Part shown: positions 46,111 to 57,542 of the stretch, one piece after another
Layout of the letters: the number at the start of each line of letters is the position of its first letter
Numbering within the stretch: position 1 is the first letter of the stretch
Source: Amylostereum areolatum
Lineage: Eukaryota; Basidiomycota; Agaricomycetes; Russulales; Stereaceae
NCBI GenBank assembly: GCA_012932865.1
Contig: SAXG01000067.1
Coordinates: 1 to 64,000 of the forward strand
Length of the DNA stretch: 64,000 nt
Direction: 5' to 3'
Made by a program: the position numbers and the translations under genes
The notes under the pieces: generated by a model
Databases searched by the model: none
What the model saw: the letters and a program-made list of their open reading frames with translations, nothing else
What the model was told of the DNA's origin: nothing

Positions 46111-48779
46111 CTACGCCTCAACCGAACGCTGTGTGTGCACATGCACCCACACAGGCGAATACACGCCTCTCGTCTCCGCGTCCCAAGGGCTCTTAACCAC
46201 GACCGGACCATGACCTTCTCCACCATCACCATTCCCCTCCTCCGCCCTTCCCCACTCCCCATCCACCTCCGTATGCAGCGCGAACCTCCTCATCGCCAAG
46301 CTCACCCCGAAACCCGCCCCGCTCAGCCCAACGAGCACGCGCCACATCACTCCAAGCGCGCGCGCGAACGCCGCCCGCACTGCGTCCTTCATCGCCGGGC
46401 CCAACGCCCCGATCTCGGGCACGACCGCGAACACGATTTCGGTCTTGGTGGGGAAGCGCGCGACGAGGGCCGGCGGGAGGTGCTCCGCGAGCTCGTTCTG
46501 GAGGATCGCGCCGCCGAGCGTGACGCCCCACACCTATGCGCGACCAAGCCGTCAGCCTCACAGTATCCTGTTGCAAGGTAAGGGTGCACGAAAGAGGGGG
46601 GAGACTCACGAACGCGAAGTTGCGCAAGAACGTGAAGAAGACGAGCGCGGACGCGCTGCTCTCCACGCTCACCGGCGCCAGCACGGGGAAGTACGCGGAG
46701 ACGTACACGATCCCGATGCCCACCCCCACGAGCACCTGCGTCCCCACGGCGTACGCCCACGCCGCGTCCGCGTCCAAGCGCACGAACAGCCCGAGGCCCA
46801 GCGTGAGCGCCGCCCAGCCGGCCCACAGCGGCTGGCGGTACCGGTGCGTCTTCTGGATCACGAGCCCGGAGAGGATGGCGGTGGGGCTCACGGAGAGCGA
46901 GAGCCCGAAGACGGAGAGCCCGGAGGTGGTCGGACTGGCGGATTTGCAGGCTTGGAAGTAGAGAGGGAGCCAGTCTGTGGGTGCGGGTGAGGACGGTAAG
47001 TACTGTAGAGGGTAACGGGGAGCCTGGAGGTGAGGGAGAAACGCACAGTTTGTCGCGGCGAGGATGACGCCCACGAGGAAGCACTGCGCGTAGCCGCTGA
47101 ACGCGGTGCGGTCAACGAGGATGAGCGAGATCGGGACCTGTATGGGACGTGACATACCGTGAGTGGCGGCGTCATCGAGTCGGTGGGAAGATGGTCATGG
47201 ACGTACGCTGGGGTGTTTCGCTAGCGTCGCCTCGTACACGAGGAAGCCGCACAATCCGACCATGCCGACGACGAGCGGGACGAGCACTCGTGCGGATGAC
47301 CACGCGAACTCGAGGCCACCCCATGAAAGCGCGATCACGACCGCGGTGGTGGAGGCTATCACGATGAGGTTTCCGCTGTGTTGGATGATGCGTCAGCAAA
47401 ACAGACGTTGTGTTCCCGACGTTACTATACGCACACACCGTCCATCCGGGCGAGCTTCTCGCGCAGGGTGAGGTTGGTGGGGATCTTCATACGAAGGAAG
47501 ACAGCGACGAGAGTGCCGGCGACGGCGCATATGGGCAGGTTGAGGTCTGCAAGGTACGTCGCTCAGGACGCGTGTTCGAGTGCTACTGGTTTACGACGCT
47601 GAGAAACACCCACAGAAGAGCCAGCGCCTATCAAAAGTAAATACGGGGGGACACAGAAGGTGAAAAGAACGTGCGTACCATTGCCCCGCCTGAGCGAGAA
47701 CGCCTCCCAGCACGGGTCCGATCCCTCCGCCGACGGCCCACGAACTGCGCCCGCCATCATTCAGCACATAGGACAAGGGAAAAGAAAGGCGACTCACAGA
47801 GCCATGATCCCGTTGAACACCCCGCGCTCGCGGAGCGGGACGAGGTCCGCGAGGATGATCTGGATAAGCGCGGTTATCGCGCCCCCGCCGAGTCCCTGCA
47901 CAGCTGCACACCGTCGAACGTTAATTATAATTTTCTTTACTGTACTGCGCTCCAAGCTAGTCTCGTACCCAGACGTCAGAGGAGAGCTTGTGCACTTGTG
48001 CAGGTGAGGGGTATGCGGGGAATGGCGGTCCGGGAACCCGGGGAACGGAAAACGCGACAACTCGAAAACCCCTGCACATGGTACTCGTCCTTTGCGCGCT
48101 CGGTTCGCGTCCCAACGTCTGGATACGAGACTATCTCCGAGCGTGGAGAAAGAAAGAAAGGCGTACTTCGTCCCAGGATCAACCAATTCATGCCCTGCGC
48201 CGTCGCGCAGACCGCGCTTCCCACGGCAAACACAAGCAGCCCGCCCAGCATGGCCGGCCTTCGACCAAAGATCTGTTGCGGGGTACCTGCCATTACAGAT
48301 GTTGGGAACATATGAGAGACGCATGTACCTGCGCGAGACCGCCGGAGAAAGGCAGGAGCGCTGTCGATCCGAGCGTGTACGCCGATCCGACCCAGACGAA
48401 CTGCACACCCCCGATGTCGTTCACGATCCTGGGGAGCGCGGTGCCGATGGCAGACTGCAATATACAAAAAATAAATAAGACATTTAGGGATCAATCGAAC
48501 ATGGGTGAACGTTGAAAGAGAGAGAGCACGTACGAACTCGATCGCGGTCAGGAGCATCGACACCGCGAGGGAGAGGATGATGCACCAGAACCGCCAGTCG
48601 CGGGGTGTCCGAGAGGGTTCGCCAACGTGATGGAACTTCCTTTGTCCGGGGAGAGACACCTCCACCTTGAGCGCGGTGAGCGGGTTATAGTCGAGGCCTG
48701 TGAGCGTCGCCTCCGACGCATCCGACAAGACAGAGTTGATCGAGAGCTGTTTCGTGTGCTGCTGCCAGTGTGTCGCCAT
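46111..48779 (-). CDS. MFS drug/siderophore-type transporter (14-TM, DHA2-like)
   Basis: Proton-coupled plasma-membrane efflux transporter by family. ATG at 48779; exon 1 ends at 48534 after a cytosolic leader and the first helix (WCIILSLAVSMLLTAIEF). Further exons carry FVWVGSAYTLGSTALLPF, the loop 2-3 motif FGRRPAMLGGLLVF, the helix-4 motif GLGGGAITALIQIILADLVP then RGVFNGI, motif C-like GGGIGPVLGGVLAQAGQW, TLREKLARMD, a second half with VLVPLVVGMVGLCGF, YWLPLYFQACKSASPTTSG and ALTLGLGLFVRLD, and a C-terminal helix AMKDAVRAAFARALGVMW. It resembles fungal DHA2 toxin/multidrug pumps. About eight introns are short except one of 263 bp (47904-48166) that holds an inverted-repeat element. No frame breaks; the tail is long and Gly/Glu-rich. 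Confidence 0.9.
47958..48133. mobile_element. inverted-repeat (MITE-like) insertion in an MFS intron
   Basis: Arms at 47958-47976 and 48115-48133 are reverse complements with one mismatch in 19 (TAGTCTCGTAYCCAGACGT). Weaker pairing continues outward through GCGCTC and a CTTTCTTT-like stretch. The element lies entirely inside one intron (47904-48166), which is four to five times longer than the gene's other introns. The interior is non-coding. I infer a short non-autonomous transposon or a foldback insertion that splicing removes. Confidence 0.6.
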
Positions 48780-49790
48780 AGCTAGCCAAGCATCCAGAGC
48801 CGGATCAGACGAGAGAGAGGGAGGGAGATCTTTGTCTGCGCCGAAGAAGGGGGTCGTAGATATGTGCTAGGGGGGGCCACAGGCCACAGGGCCAAGTCAT
48901 AATAGTGCATCGGCTAAAGAGCGCCACAGGCATGTCCAAGTCCGCCCTCCGTCAGTCACGACACCGTCCCATCGCTCTTTCTTCGTCGAAGACCGTCAGC
49001 CATGCGTGCCTTGCATACATACGTACACTGCTCTGGGAGTCGGATACGCTCGAACGAGTGGAAAGAGGCCATGGGGAGATTGCGGCGCGCGTGAGATCAT
49101 GATGGGAGACTTTGGGGACGATGTAAGATGAGTGCCTATTGTATTGGTCGAGGACCCGAAGTGTGGCGAAGGGTGATAGAGAAGGCGAAGAGGGAAGGTG
49201 TGCGTGAGAGAAGGAGGAGGAAAGATGCAGAGTGGTCATTTGGAGGGCTGGTTCGGGCTTTTGAAGGGGATCGTGGGAGCGCAGGGACAGGCAGTGCGGA
49301 CGCGTACCTCTTCGACGTTGGTCAGATGGCGATGTGTTATCGTTTTTACACGGCTGCGATCCTGCGAACTTGGATCTTGTGCTGTAAGGCGGAGATGAAT
49401 AGCATAATCGATGGGTAGATGTCCTTCCACAGAGTTCTCCGTTGTCAATGTACGCGTGCACGAAGGGTCATGCGCCTCCAGAAGAAAAACCCACCGCCAG
49501 GGCCGTTCATATCTGAATAAACCGACGGCTGGATTTGTACAGACCGACGATCAGAAAATCGGCGGAGGATCATCCAAATCCGCAAGAAAGCGATTATCTA
49601 GGATGGTATGGAAGATATGATCTTGTATTGTGATGTGTATGAGCCAGATACTGGTACATATGCATGGCTGATATTATGGATTCCAATCTAAAGGGTAGAC
49701 GTTGAGCTCTCGTCAATTCACGAATGCGGTGAGAAACAAGAACAAACGCACCGTAACTTCAGGTTCACTGTTCTGTCAACTTTCAATGAC
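48780..49790. other. intergenic region upstream of MFS gene
   Basis: About 1 kb. The left part is the promoter of the minus-strand transporter gene, the right part the 3' flank of a TPR gene. Minus-strand open frame 48952-49461 is Ser/His/Pro-rich with no family likeness and is not called. Confidence 0.4.
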
Positions 49791-51090
49791 TCAAAACGGC
49801 TGGAGCCTACGCAGCTCCGCTCTCAAACTCTGCTCATTCGCCATCCCCGGCATCTGCAGCGCACGAATCAGCACCTCCCGGGCCTTCCGCGCATCACCAA
49901 GAAGTTCGTGCGCCCGCGCCTGACGATGATACCTGCGCGCAAATGACGTCGAACAAATGAGCGATGCGAACAGATACAATCGATTACAAGGAAGAACGCA
50001 CGCTTTAACGTACGTCAGGTCCGCCTTCGCTGCCTTCTCCGCGTCGCGGAGCGCCTCCTTCGCGTCCATCCCAGGACCATTCGCGAGATACGCGCCTGCC
50101 CGGTTTGCCAGACACACCGCCATGATCCTGCGAGCCGCCGCCCGCTGTGCTGGATTGTTCGCCTCTCTCAACGCGCGCTCTGCGAGTTCGACGGCTCGCG
50201 CGAACGCGTCGAGTGCGCAGGGACGGTTCTTCTTCGTGTATGCGAACACCCCAGCGGCTCGGCACTGTTCGGCGAGCTCCAAGCACTTCGCGCCACGGAA
50301 CTCGTGCCCAAGCTTCTTTTCCGCGATATCTGCCGCGCGGACGTTGGCGGTTTCGAGCATCCATCTGAGAGGGCGAGGGAGGGAATCGAGGAAGGGCCGG
50401 AGAACGGGGAGGTAAGGCGCGAAACCGGGGTCGAAGATCATGAGCTCGGGCAGGCCGGGCGGAAGGGAGGAAGGGCTGTTGGCGATGGAGTTCTGGACGA
50501 ATCTAAGGGATCGGATCAGGAGCTGAACAAGGAAGGTCGAGAGGAAAGAGGATGGGGTGGACGCACTTGAGCACGGCGGCGGGTTCCGCCGCCTCAGGGT
50601 AAGGATTGTACATGCAGCGAGGCTCGTCCCAGTTCCCGGTGCAGTACATCGCCCTCCCGACCATCGTGAAGCGCCACGTTACATCTTTCTCGGGTGTGAG
50701 CGACGCGAAATTGAACCCGGACACGTCCTCGCGCTGCCCGTCGGCCAATTTGTTCATTATACGAGAGACAACACTTTGAAATTCAGGCTTGTCCATGTTC
50801 GAGAGCATGTATCTGCGGGGGAGGCCCGACATCAGCCGTCATCAGAGGTGAATATCATAGCATCGTACGCAAACGCACCTCTGAATTCCTCCCATGTCTA
50901 TATCACCCGTAATGGGGTCGGGGGGCACCTCCCTATCGATTTGCTACGGACATTTTACCTGTCGTGATCTCTAGACGGATTGATGGGTATGTACCTCGAA
51001 AAAATCCATGGTGAAAGGACTGTCCCGTGGGTCCACCAGAACGGGCGGGCCATTCCACGTCGGGAGTCGGAGTGGGTTGAAGGCGCTCAT
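49791..51090 (-). CDS. TPR-repeat protein, family member 2
   Basis: ATG at 51090 (MSAFNPLRLPTWNGPPVLVD), an intron after FFE, a short exon QIDREVPPDPITGDIDMGG, an intron, then RYMLSNMDKPEFQSVVSRIM and DVSGFNFASLTPEKDVTWRF. After another intron comes FVQNSIANSP, LPELMIFDPGFAPYLPVLRP and FLDSLPRPLRWMLETANVRA. The C-terminal half holds TPR-like helix pairs (LAEQCRAAGVFAYTKKNRPC, MAVCLANRAGAYLANGPGMD, RQARAHELLGDARKAREVLI) and ends LRAELRRLQPF. Intron positions match member 3 throughout. About 345 residues, intact. Family function unknown; the TPR half implies protein-protein binding. Confidence 0.78.
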
Positions 51091-51585
51091 TGTCACCGTT
51101 GGCGGTTGGGGGGGGATTGCTGGTATGCGTGAATCGGTGTGAGTATGCAATTGGATGTGCGATAAATCTGTGCAAGAAGGCGTGGTGTGCTGCCAGTCCG
51201 AGACCAAGATCGATGTCAGCTTTAAGTACTTACTTTGACGACCACAACTTCACCCAACTTAAATAAGCAAGTTATTCCCAGCACATGCATCCCGGCCGCC
51301 ACAGGCCGGCCGTAACGTTACCGAAGTGCGAAAGAACGACCACATCTTCTTCTATGTATCAGCCTTTCGTCTTGTCGAAAATTTATACTGTCTGCCAGAA
51401 ATTCAACGATGCTGACCTTCGCCACGAAAGATCTGGTATTGTATCGCGACGGTGTGCCAGCGGAAGCTAGATACAAGTACATTTTGTCATATATCGGAGC
51501 ATCGACTTGAAGAAAGACTTTGTCAGCGCACGAAGAGAATAATAGCAGAGTGAAATCACGCACTTTACTTACATTCACCGTTCCG
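51091..51585. other. intergenic region between TPR members 2 and 3
   Basis: About 500 bp, with the promoter of member 2 on the left and the 3' flank of member 3 on the right. I see nothing else. Confidence 0.4.
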
Positions 51586-52885
51586 TCACATCGTCTCAAG
51601 CCTGCGCAGCTCCGCTCTCAAACTCGGCTCGTTCTCCATACCCGAAATCTGCAACGCGCGCGTCATCACATCCCGCGCTTTCACCAAGTCGCCGAGATGT
51701 TCGTGCGCCCGCGCCTGGCGATGGTATCTGGAAAAGGAAGCGTCGGACCGGAATAGGGGAAGGCAAAAAAGGACGCACGCTTTAATGTACGTGGGGTCAG
51801 CCCCCTCCGCCTTCTGTGCATCTCTGAGTGCGTTCTTTGCGTTCATCCCAGGACCGTCCACGAGATACACGCCTGCCCGGTTCGCAAGACACACCGCGAT
51901 CATCCTATGCGCAGCCGCACGCTGCCCCGGATCGCCTGCCTCCCCCAACGCGCTCTCCGCAAGCTCGGTCCCACGCGCGAACGCGTCGAGCGCACCGGCG
52001 CGGTTCTTCTTCGCGTAGGCCAACAGGCCAGCGGACCTGCACTGCTCAGCGAGATCGAGGTACTTCGCGCCGCGGAACTCGTGACCCAGCTCGTCCGCCA
52101 CGACTTCGGCCGCGCGGATGTCGGCGGTCTCGAAGGTCCATCTGAGAGGACTAGGGAGGGAGTCGAGGAAGGGCCGGAGGATTGAGAGGTAAGGCGCGAA
52201 CCCCGGGGAGAAGATCATGAGTTCCGGGAGGGAGGGAGGCAGTCCGAGAGAACAGTTGGCGATGCCGTCTTTGATAAACCTGATGAGGGAGGGGGGGTTA
52301 GTACGACACAAAAAGCAGGAGATTGGGTAGGCTGGACGCACTTGAGTATGCCCGCGGGCTCCGCCACGCCCATGGGCGGATTGTACATTGCGCGCGGCTC
52401 GCCCCAGCTCCCGGAGCAGAACATGGCCGGGCCCATCATCGAGAAGTGCCACACCGCGTCCTTCACAGGCCTCAGCGACGCAAAGTTGTAGTCAGACACG
52501 TCGTTCCTGTCGTACTGCTCCATGACGCCCATCATCCCTGTGAAGATATTCTGCATCTCTGGCTTGTGCATATTCGAGAGAAAGTATCTGTCGGTGAGTA
52601 TGCATCAGATGCGACGAGGATCTTCAGGCAATGACGCGCTCAAACAGGACAAACCTCGCGACCTCGGGAACATCGAGCTCTCCAGTGATGGGGTCTGGAT
52701 GGACCTCATTGTTGATTTTCTGCGATAACGGAATCTATCTGGATAGAGGAAGGCGACTGAAGTCGGGGAGATACCTCCATGAAATCCTTAGTGAAAAGCT
52801 CGCTCCCTGGTCTTGACTCGAGGAGTGGGGGCACGGGTGGGCCATGACGGAACGACCCGAAGAAAACCCGGTCGAGAAAGCTCAT
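51586..52885 (-). CDS. TPR-repeat protein, family member 3
   Basis: Close paralogue of member 2, head-to-tail with it. ATG at 52885 (MSFLDRVFFGSFRHGPPVPP), intron after DFME, short exon KINNEVHPDPITGELDVPE, intron, then RYFLSNMHKPEMQNIFTGMM, DVSDYNFASLRPVKDAVWHF and FCSGSWGEPRAMYNPP. The conserved middle LPELMIFSPGFAPYLSILRP is followed by TPR-like pairs (LAEQCRSAGLLAYAKKNRAG, IAVCLANRAGVYLVDGPGMN, RQARAHEHLGDLVKARDVMT) and ends LRAELRRLETM. Intact frame, about 345 residues, same introns as member 2. The pair clearly arose by tandem duplication. Confidence 0.8.
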
Positions 52886-54290
52886 GTTCAGGTTGCTGGC
52901 GAGGTAGTAAATGTGAGAACGCGATACACGAAAGTAGAGAAGGGTTATTGGTACACTGCTAGCCTCCAGGCGTCCTGCAGCCCGACCGCCTATGTTCGAT
53001 GGGAGATCGTACTATCAAAGTGCCCCCGCGCCCCATCACCGCGGATTCGCGACTCGCCTTTCAGCACGTGCAACTTGTCTAAGTCACTTAGTAAGTCTTG
53101 AAAACCGCATCCGGCATTTTCCGGAACGACACTCTTCAGCCCTCTTCCAACCACCACCGCCGGCGACGGCATCCTGGCCTATCCACCCCTACTCACCTCT
53201 TCGTCTTCGAAACGGCTCACACGGTCTGCTTTACCCTTCCCTCTCCTTGTCTATAATAAGTTCGCACCATAAATCCGCCAATGTCATCGTTTGTTTTCGC
53301 TGAGGGCATGTGCGGAACCCAACACGACGTTCAGCATATCTAGCGAATGGAGCAAGAGACGGAACAGACGATCGCAGGCGGGGCACGGAAAGTTCCTGGG
53401 GGCTGGAGTCATGTCGTTGACACTGGGTACAAAGCACAATTTTAGCTGGATAAAATGGTGATTTATCTGCACATAATTTTCATAATATCAAAACAATTTC
53501 GAGGAGAGCAAAAGCCTGATGACTTTCAAAATGCGAATCAGCATCTTAGCAGAGATGAAATGCTAAGAATAATCTCAGTATCCTATACCATGTGATTAGC
53601 ATTTTCTTCTGATCAAACAAAGAGTATATCCATCATATGGACATATATGAAATGGAAACAAGATCTTAAGCCACAGAATTTGGCACACCGTAGAAATCAT
53701 GTAAATATCAGAGAGAGATTCTTGATTTGAGTATCATAACCTCTCTGCTAACATGGTGGATGATACTTTCAACATATTCAGAGCTTTGTTCATGGGGAAA
53801 CCCTGAATTTTTATTCAGAATACACGGCTCATATTCTATCAGCATTTTCACAATGCAGGAAGTTATGGATGTTAGCAGAGTGCTAAATTGTACCCTAAGC
53901 ACTGCAATGTTATGAATTTCTGTAGGATTTAGCTGAAGGAGATACGGTGCATCTTATCAACGCTTTAATCACAGTTTCCGCACAATTTTAGACCAATTCA
54001 AACATGATTGCATTACATTTTGATCAGGATATGAGCATAATATTACCAGTCTTTTTCGGTCCAAGCATCCATCGGCAGCCTCGATGGTCGAGTCATGCTA
54101 GGCTAGAAGAACCGACTGAGCCTCAGTTTGGGCCGGCGGTGTATCGCGGATTGAGCACGTAGCCCGGATCAGCGGTTAAGGCGGCCCGATTACAGTCTGA
54201 CGAAAGCCCGATTGAAGACAACCGGGCGTAGAACAAGACACCTATCGGGCTAAAGGGACCCATCGCGAGGCTAAATGTTGCCTTGCCTTG
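52886..54290. other. intergenic region containing an AT-rich island
   Basis: About 1.4 kb without a supportable gene. 53440-54010 is strikingly AT-rich and contains almost no CpG, unlike the GC-rich DNA around it. Its longest frame (53727-53915, plus, about 62 codons) is hydrophobic (MSIITSLLTWWMILSTYSEL) but too short and unknown to call. No terminal repeats or transposase were seen. Possible readings are an insertion, a mutated repeat, or foreign DNA. Confidence 0.5.
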
Positions 54291-54299
54291 GCCTACATT

Positions 54300-56500
54300 C
54301 ACGTCCCTTGGGGCAGGCGTCAGCGAGGAGGACCGTGTTCCGCGAGGCACGCCCGACGCCAGAGCTAGCGCCGTACCCGCAACGGCCGGGAGCGGACGCA
54401 GGTGGCTTGTTGATGTAAGACATGGCTGGAGGACATGGCGGAGGAGTAGAGTGCCGCGCCGGCAGACACAGATGGGGGATGACCGTTCGGAGCGCTTCGT
54501 CCCGCCTTTTGGCTACGTGAGGAGTCTTTCGAGTTGCCTCTTGCGTGCGAAAACTGGTTGACGTTGCTGGGGGCGGACGGGAGACCTTGGATGATCCGCG
54601 CGCTGCTTTGCGCCTGGTTGAATAGCTTCCTCGGCCGTGGGCCAACGGTGGTCGGGGTAGGGTACCGAATTGGCCGTCGAAGGCCGTGCCTGCGTCTTCG
54701 TGGATTGTGGACTCGTCAGTATAAGTAAGAGTGTCTAACAATGAAGGGACACATACGAGCAGGTTGGGTTCGCGCTCGACAGTTGCACCTTGTACCCGCG
54801 CGACATCAGCTTTCGCCTTTTCTTCCTCGGCTGTGGGCTGCGCGTTGCGCGCTGGGGACGTGGGTTGCACACGATCCAGCGCTGATGATGCGCGTGCGAC
54901 TCTTCCTCCTAGGGTATCTCGCCATCCTGCGCGTTTGCGATAGCAAAGCGCTGCCCTTGACCCGCCGCACTTGACCGCCTCCGGCCTTGCGAGGGAACTG
55001 AGTCGTTGTCGGATCGGCGCGTCGTGTCGATGGCGTTGAATCCTTGTCGTAGATGGGGTGCGGATGCTGGGACGCGGAACGCGAGGGCGCTGGGCGACGT
55101 AGACCGAACTCATCTGCGTGCCCAACCGAAGAGGCGGACTGGCTTATCGGCACGGTTGAAGACTGGGTCAGGCACGCATACGGTGACACCGGGGAAACGT
55201 AGTCAAACGAAGCATCCCCACCGGAGAAGGTCGACATGTTGCTGGCCGCGACTGGACGTCGGTGCTGTTGGGGGCTTTTGCAAGCTGAACAACGGTACGA
55301 CGCCGATTCATCTGTGCACAAATGAAGACAAGATGAGCACGCCGATGCCAAAACGTCCTGCAGGAATACACACCTTACGGTACATATCAGAATTGCCGTC
55401 CGTCGGAAACGAGCGAGCCGACGCACCGTGGCCAGTTTGATACAATCACTGGTAGCTCCATGATGAGGGGCTTGCCTGTACCCATGAGGGCCTTCACGAT
55501 CAGGACGTAGGTGATATCGATGTGTCGAGCAGCGTTGCACGTAGTCGTCGTGTGGGAGTCAGGTATTCTTCACCTGGGGCGCGCCTTCCTTGGTGCTGCT
55601 ATGGTGGCCGGAGCGGAAGATAGTGGTCTCCTTCAGGGCGAACTCGAATCCGCGGAGGATGACGGTGTGAAGGGCATCAGAACGGATGGTGGCGTAGACG
55701 GAGACGCGGTCGCCGAGGCCATAGCATTCCTGGGAGCGGTCGACGGTGACTGAGACCGAGTCGTGCTGGTGTTGGCGGGACTCCGGCTGTTGATATACGG
55801 GCCATGTCGAATGAAACTCGTGCTTGTCGATCACGAGCGAGGTGGTAGTGGAGATGACGATGGGTTTACTGCGCCGAAGGAAGCTCCTGCACCGAGCGTC
55901 GGAAGCAGGACGGGCGGACATGAACGAAACATGCACGTCTTGCCTTGGATACACACATGGCCAACATGCTCATACTTGATGCCAGCTATGCGTGGTGTAA
56001 GACGCAATGTTTACAAATGTAAGCAGAAGTACGTACCGCCCTTCTCGAGCGACAAGCTGGGGGGGATAGACTCCGGTAGGCGGATGAAGAACGGAATATC
56101 TTGCTGTGATGGAGCTTGGTATCAGCCGCGCAACCAAGAGGGTGGAAACTGGGACGCACCGACTGCAACAGGCTATACTCTTCGCTGGACTGCCAGAGGT
56201 TGATACGGCTTCGACCGACGAAGTCGTAGATCAAGTTAGGCTGGTCACCTGGCAGTGTCTCAATCTTGCGGAGTTCTATGCGCACATACTTTGCCTTTGC
56301 GCCTTGGGGACCAAGGCGGACCTCGATAGCCTGAAAGGCGTCAGATGGATAGCGAGCAACATGGTGGAGTACTCACACCCTTCACCGCGGCCTGGGGACG
56401 GTCTGGTGCACCTGGTGAAATGCCGGGGTACCCTGAGTACGTGGACAGCAAGTCAGAGTGAAGGATTTCAAAACAGTGGGAGCACGCGCACCCTGCACGA
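54300..56500 (-). CDS. arrestin-like domain protein
   Basis: Minus strand. The N-terminal exons read GISPGAPDRPQAAVKG near 56430-56380, FQAIEVRLGPQGAKAKYVRI near 56340-56280, ELRKIETLPGDQPNLIYDFV, then QDIPFFIRLPESIPPSLSL near 56105-56050 and GIKYEHVGHVCIQGK. The second beta-sandwich half is clear at about 55880-55600: IDKHEFHSTWPVYQQPESR, DSVSVTVDRSQECYGLGDRV, SVYATIRSDALHTVILRGFE and LKETTIFRSG. Downstream exons continue with VKALMGTGKPLIMELPVIV near 55500-55440 and a low-complexity C-terminal region to about 54300. By family, an alpha-arrestin-like adaptor in membrane-protein trafficking or ubiquitylation. The start and stop were not fixed; some exon joins require frame changes. Confidence 0.72.
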
Positions 56501-56559
56501 ACTCAACGTTCGGTGGTGGACGGAAAAAGCTGTCGCGACACGTTAACGAGGTGGGTGGC

Positions 56560-56996
56560 TACGGAGGCGTAGATACGCACATTTTAGCGGTGGATTAGGG
56601 CGTGAGTAAAGAAAGGACAGGTATGTGAAGAGGAGGAGGAGGAGGAGGAGAAGGAGGAGGAAAAGCTCAGAACGTCATGGAGAGATGAGCAGAAAGCTGG
56701 AAGTGGAGGGAATGCACAGCCATGGTGGACAGCGGATCAGTATTGCGCCATTTGTATTCCAGTCATCCTTCTCATCACTTTTCAAGCCCCCCCCTCGGTT
56801 CCTTCACCATGGGCAGTAGCAGACAGCCAAACATGCTGCATAGTAGGTACATATAGAACTACTCGGACCTCCTACGATATCCCCACAAGACATACGAAAA
56901 ACAGACGAAGACCAGCATTAGATAACAACCCAGGACAGGGAGCGTACGTATTTACACAACAACAGAAAGCGACATCGAGGGAAACACAAATAGCCC
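56560..56996. other. intergenic region with purine tract
   Basis: About 440 bp between the arrestin-like gene and the SF3B2 tail. 56627-56665 is a GAGGAG simple repeat on the plus strand. I see no gene. Confidence 0.5.
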
Positions 56997-57540
56997 TCAA
57001 AACTTGAACTCTTTCCCCTTCTTCCCCCTGTCCCGATCCGCCTCCATTTTTTGTCGCTTTTTCGCCATCTCCTTCGCCACCATGTCCGACAAGTCCTCGC
57101 GCCCCGCACCCGGCACCCCTGGAGAGCCGTTGGCTTTGCGCTGTTCGACGTAGCAAACGTCAGTCGTGCGTATCGTACGGCACAGGGAGTGGATTTACCT
57201 TTGTTCCACGCTCGTCGCCCAGTACTGGCACGGCCGCGCCTGATACCGCACGAAGGTCGTAGCCACGCTCGCTGCCCATAAGGCCGCGCACGTTCGTCTG
57301 CTTCTCTTCGATGACCTGGTATACTGACTTGGGCCCCGAGTCCGCGTCCGACGTTGTTGTCGTACTTCTTTGAATTCCAAAAAGTCGGGCGTCTCCAACC
57401 CAGTCGACACAACAGATGTCATTCCGGACGGCGTTTCGAGGCCAGAGGGGGTTTGCATGCCGTCTGTTGGCGCAGGCTCTTCCTCTTCTTCCTCTTCCGA
57501 CTCCTCTTCCGACTCCTCGTCTTCCTCGTCTGAGTGATGT
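56997..57540 (-). pseudogene. truncated splicing factor SF3B2 (C-terminal part only)
   Basis: The C-terminal 150-170 residues of the U2 snRNP subunit SF3B2/SAP145: an acidic DEE-rich stretch, MQTPSGLETPSGM.SVVSTG, LETPDFLE, a one-base break near 57368, then SVYQVIEEKQTNVRGLMGSE and RGYDLRAVSGAAVPVLGDER. After an intron at about 57199-57141 comes KRQKMEADRDRGKKGKEFKF and TGA at 56997. The DUF382 and PSP domains that should precede this are absent: directly upstream, on the same strand, lies the 3' end of a HAM1-like gene. SF3B2 is normally essential, so either an intact copy exists elsewhere or the assembly has lost the intervening DNA. Confidence 0.75.
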
Positions 57541-57542
57541 CC

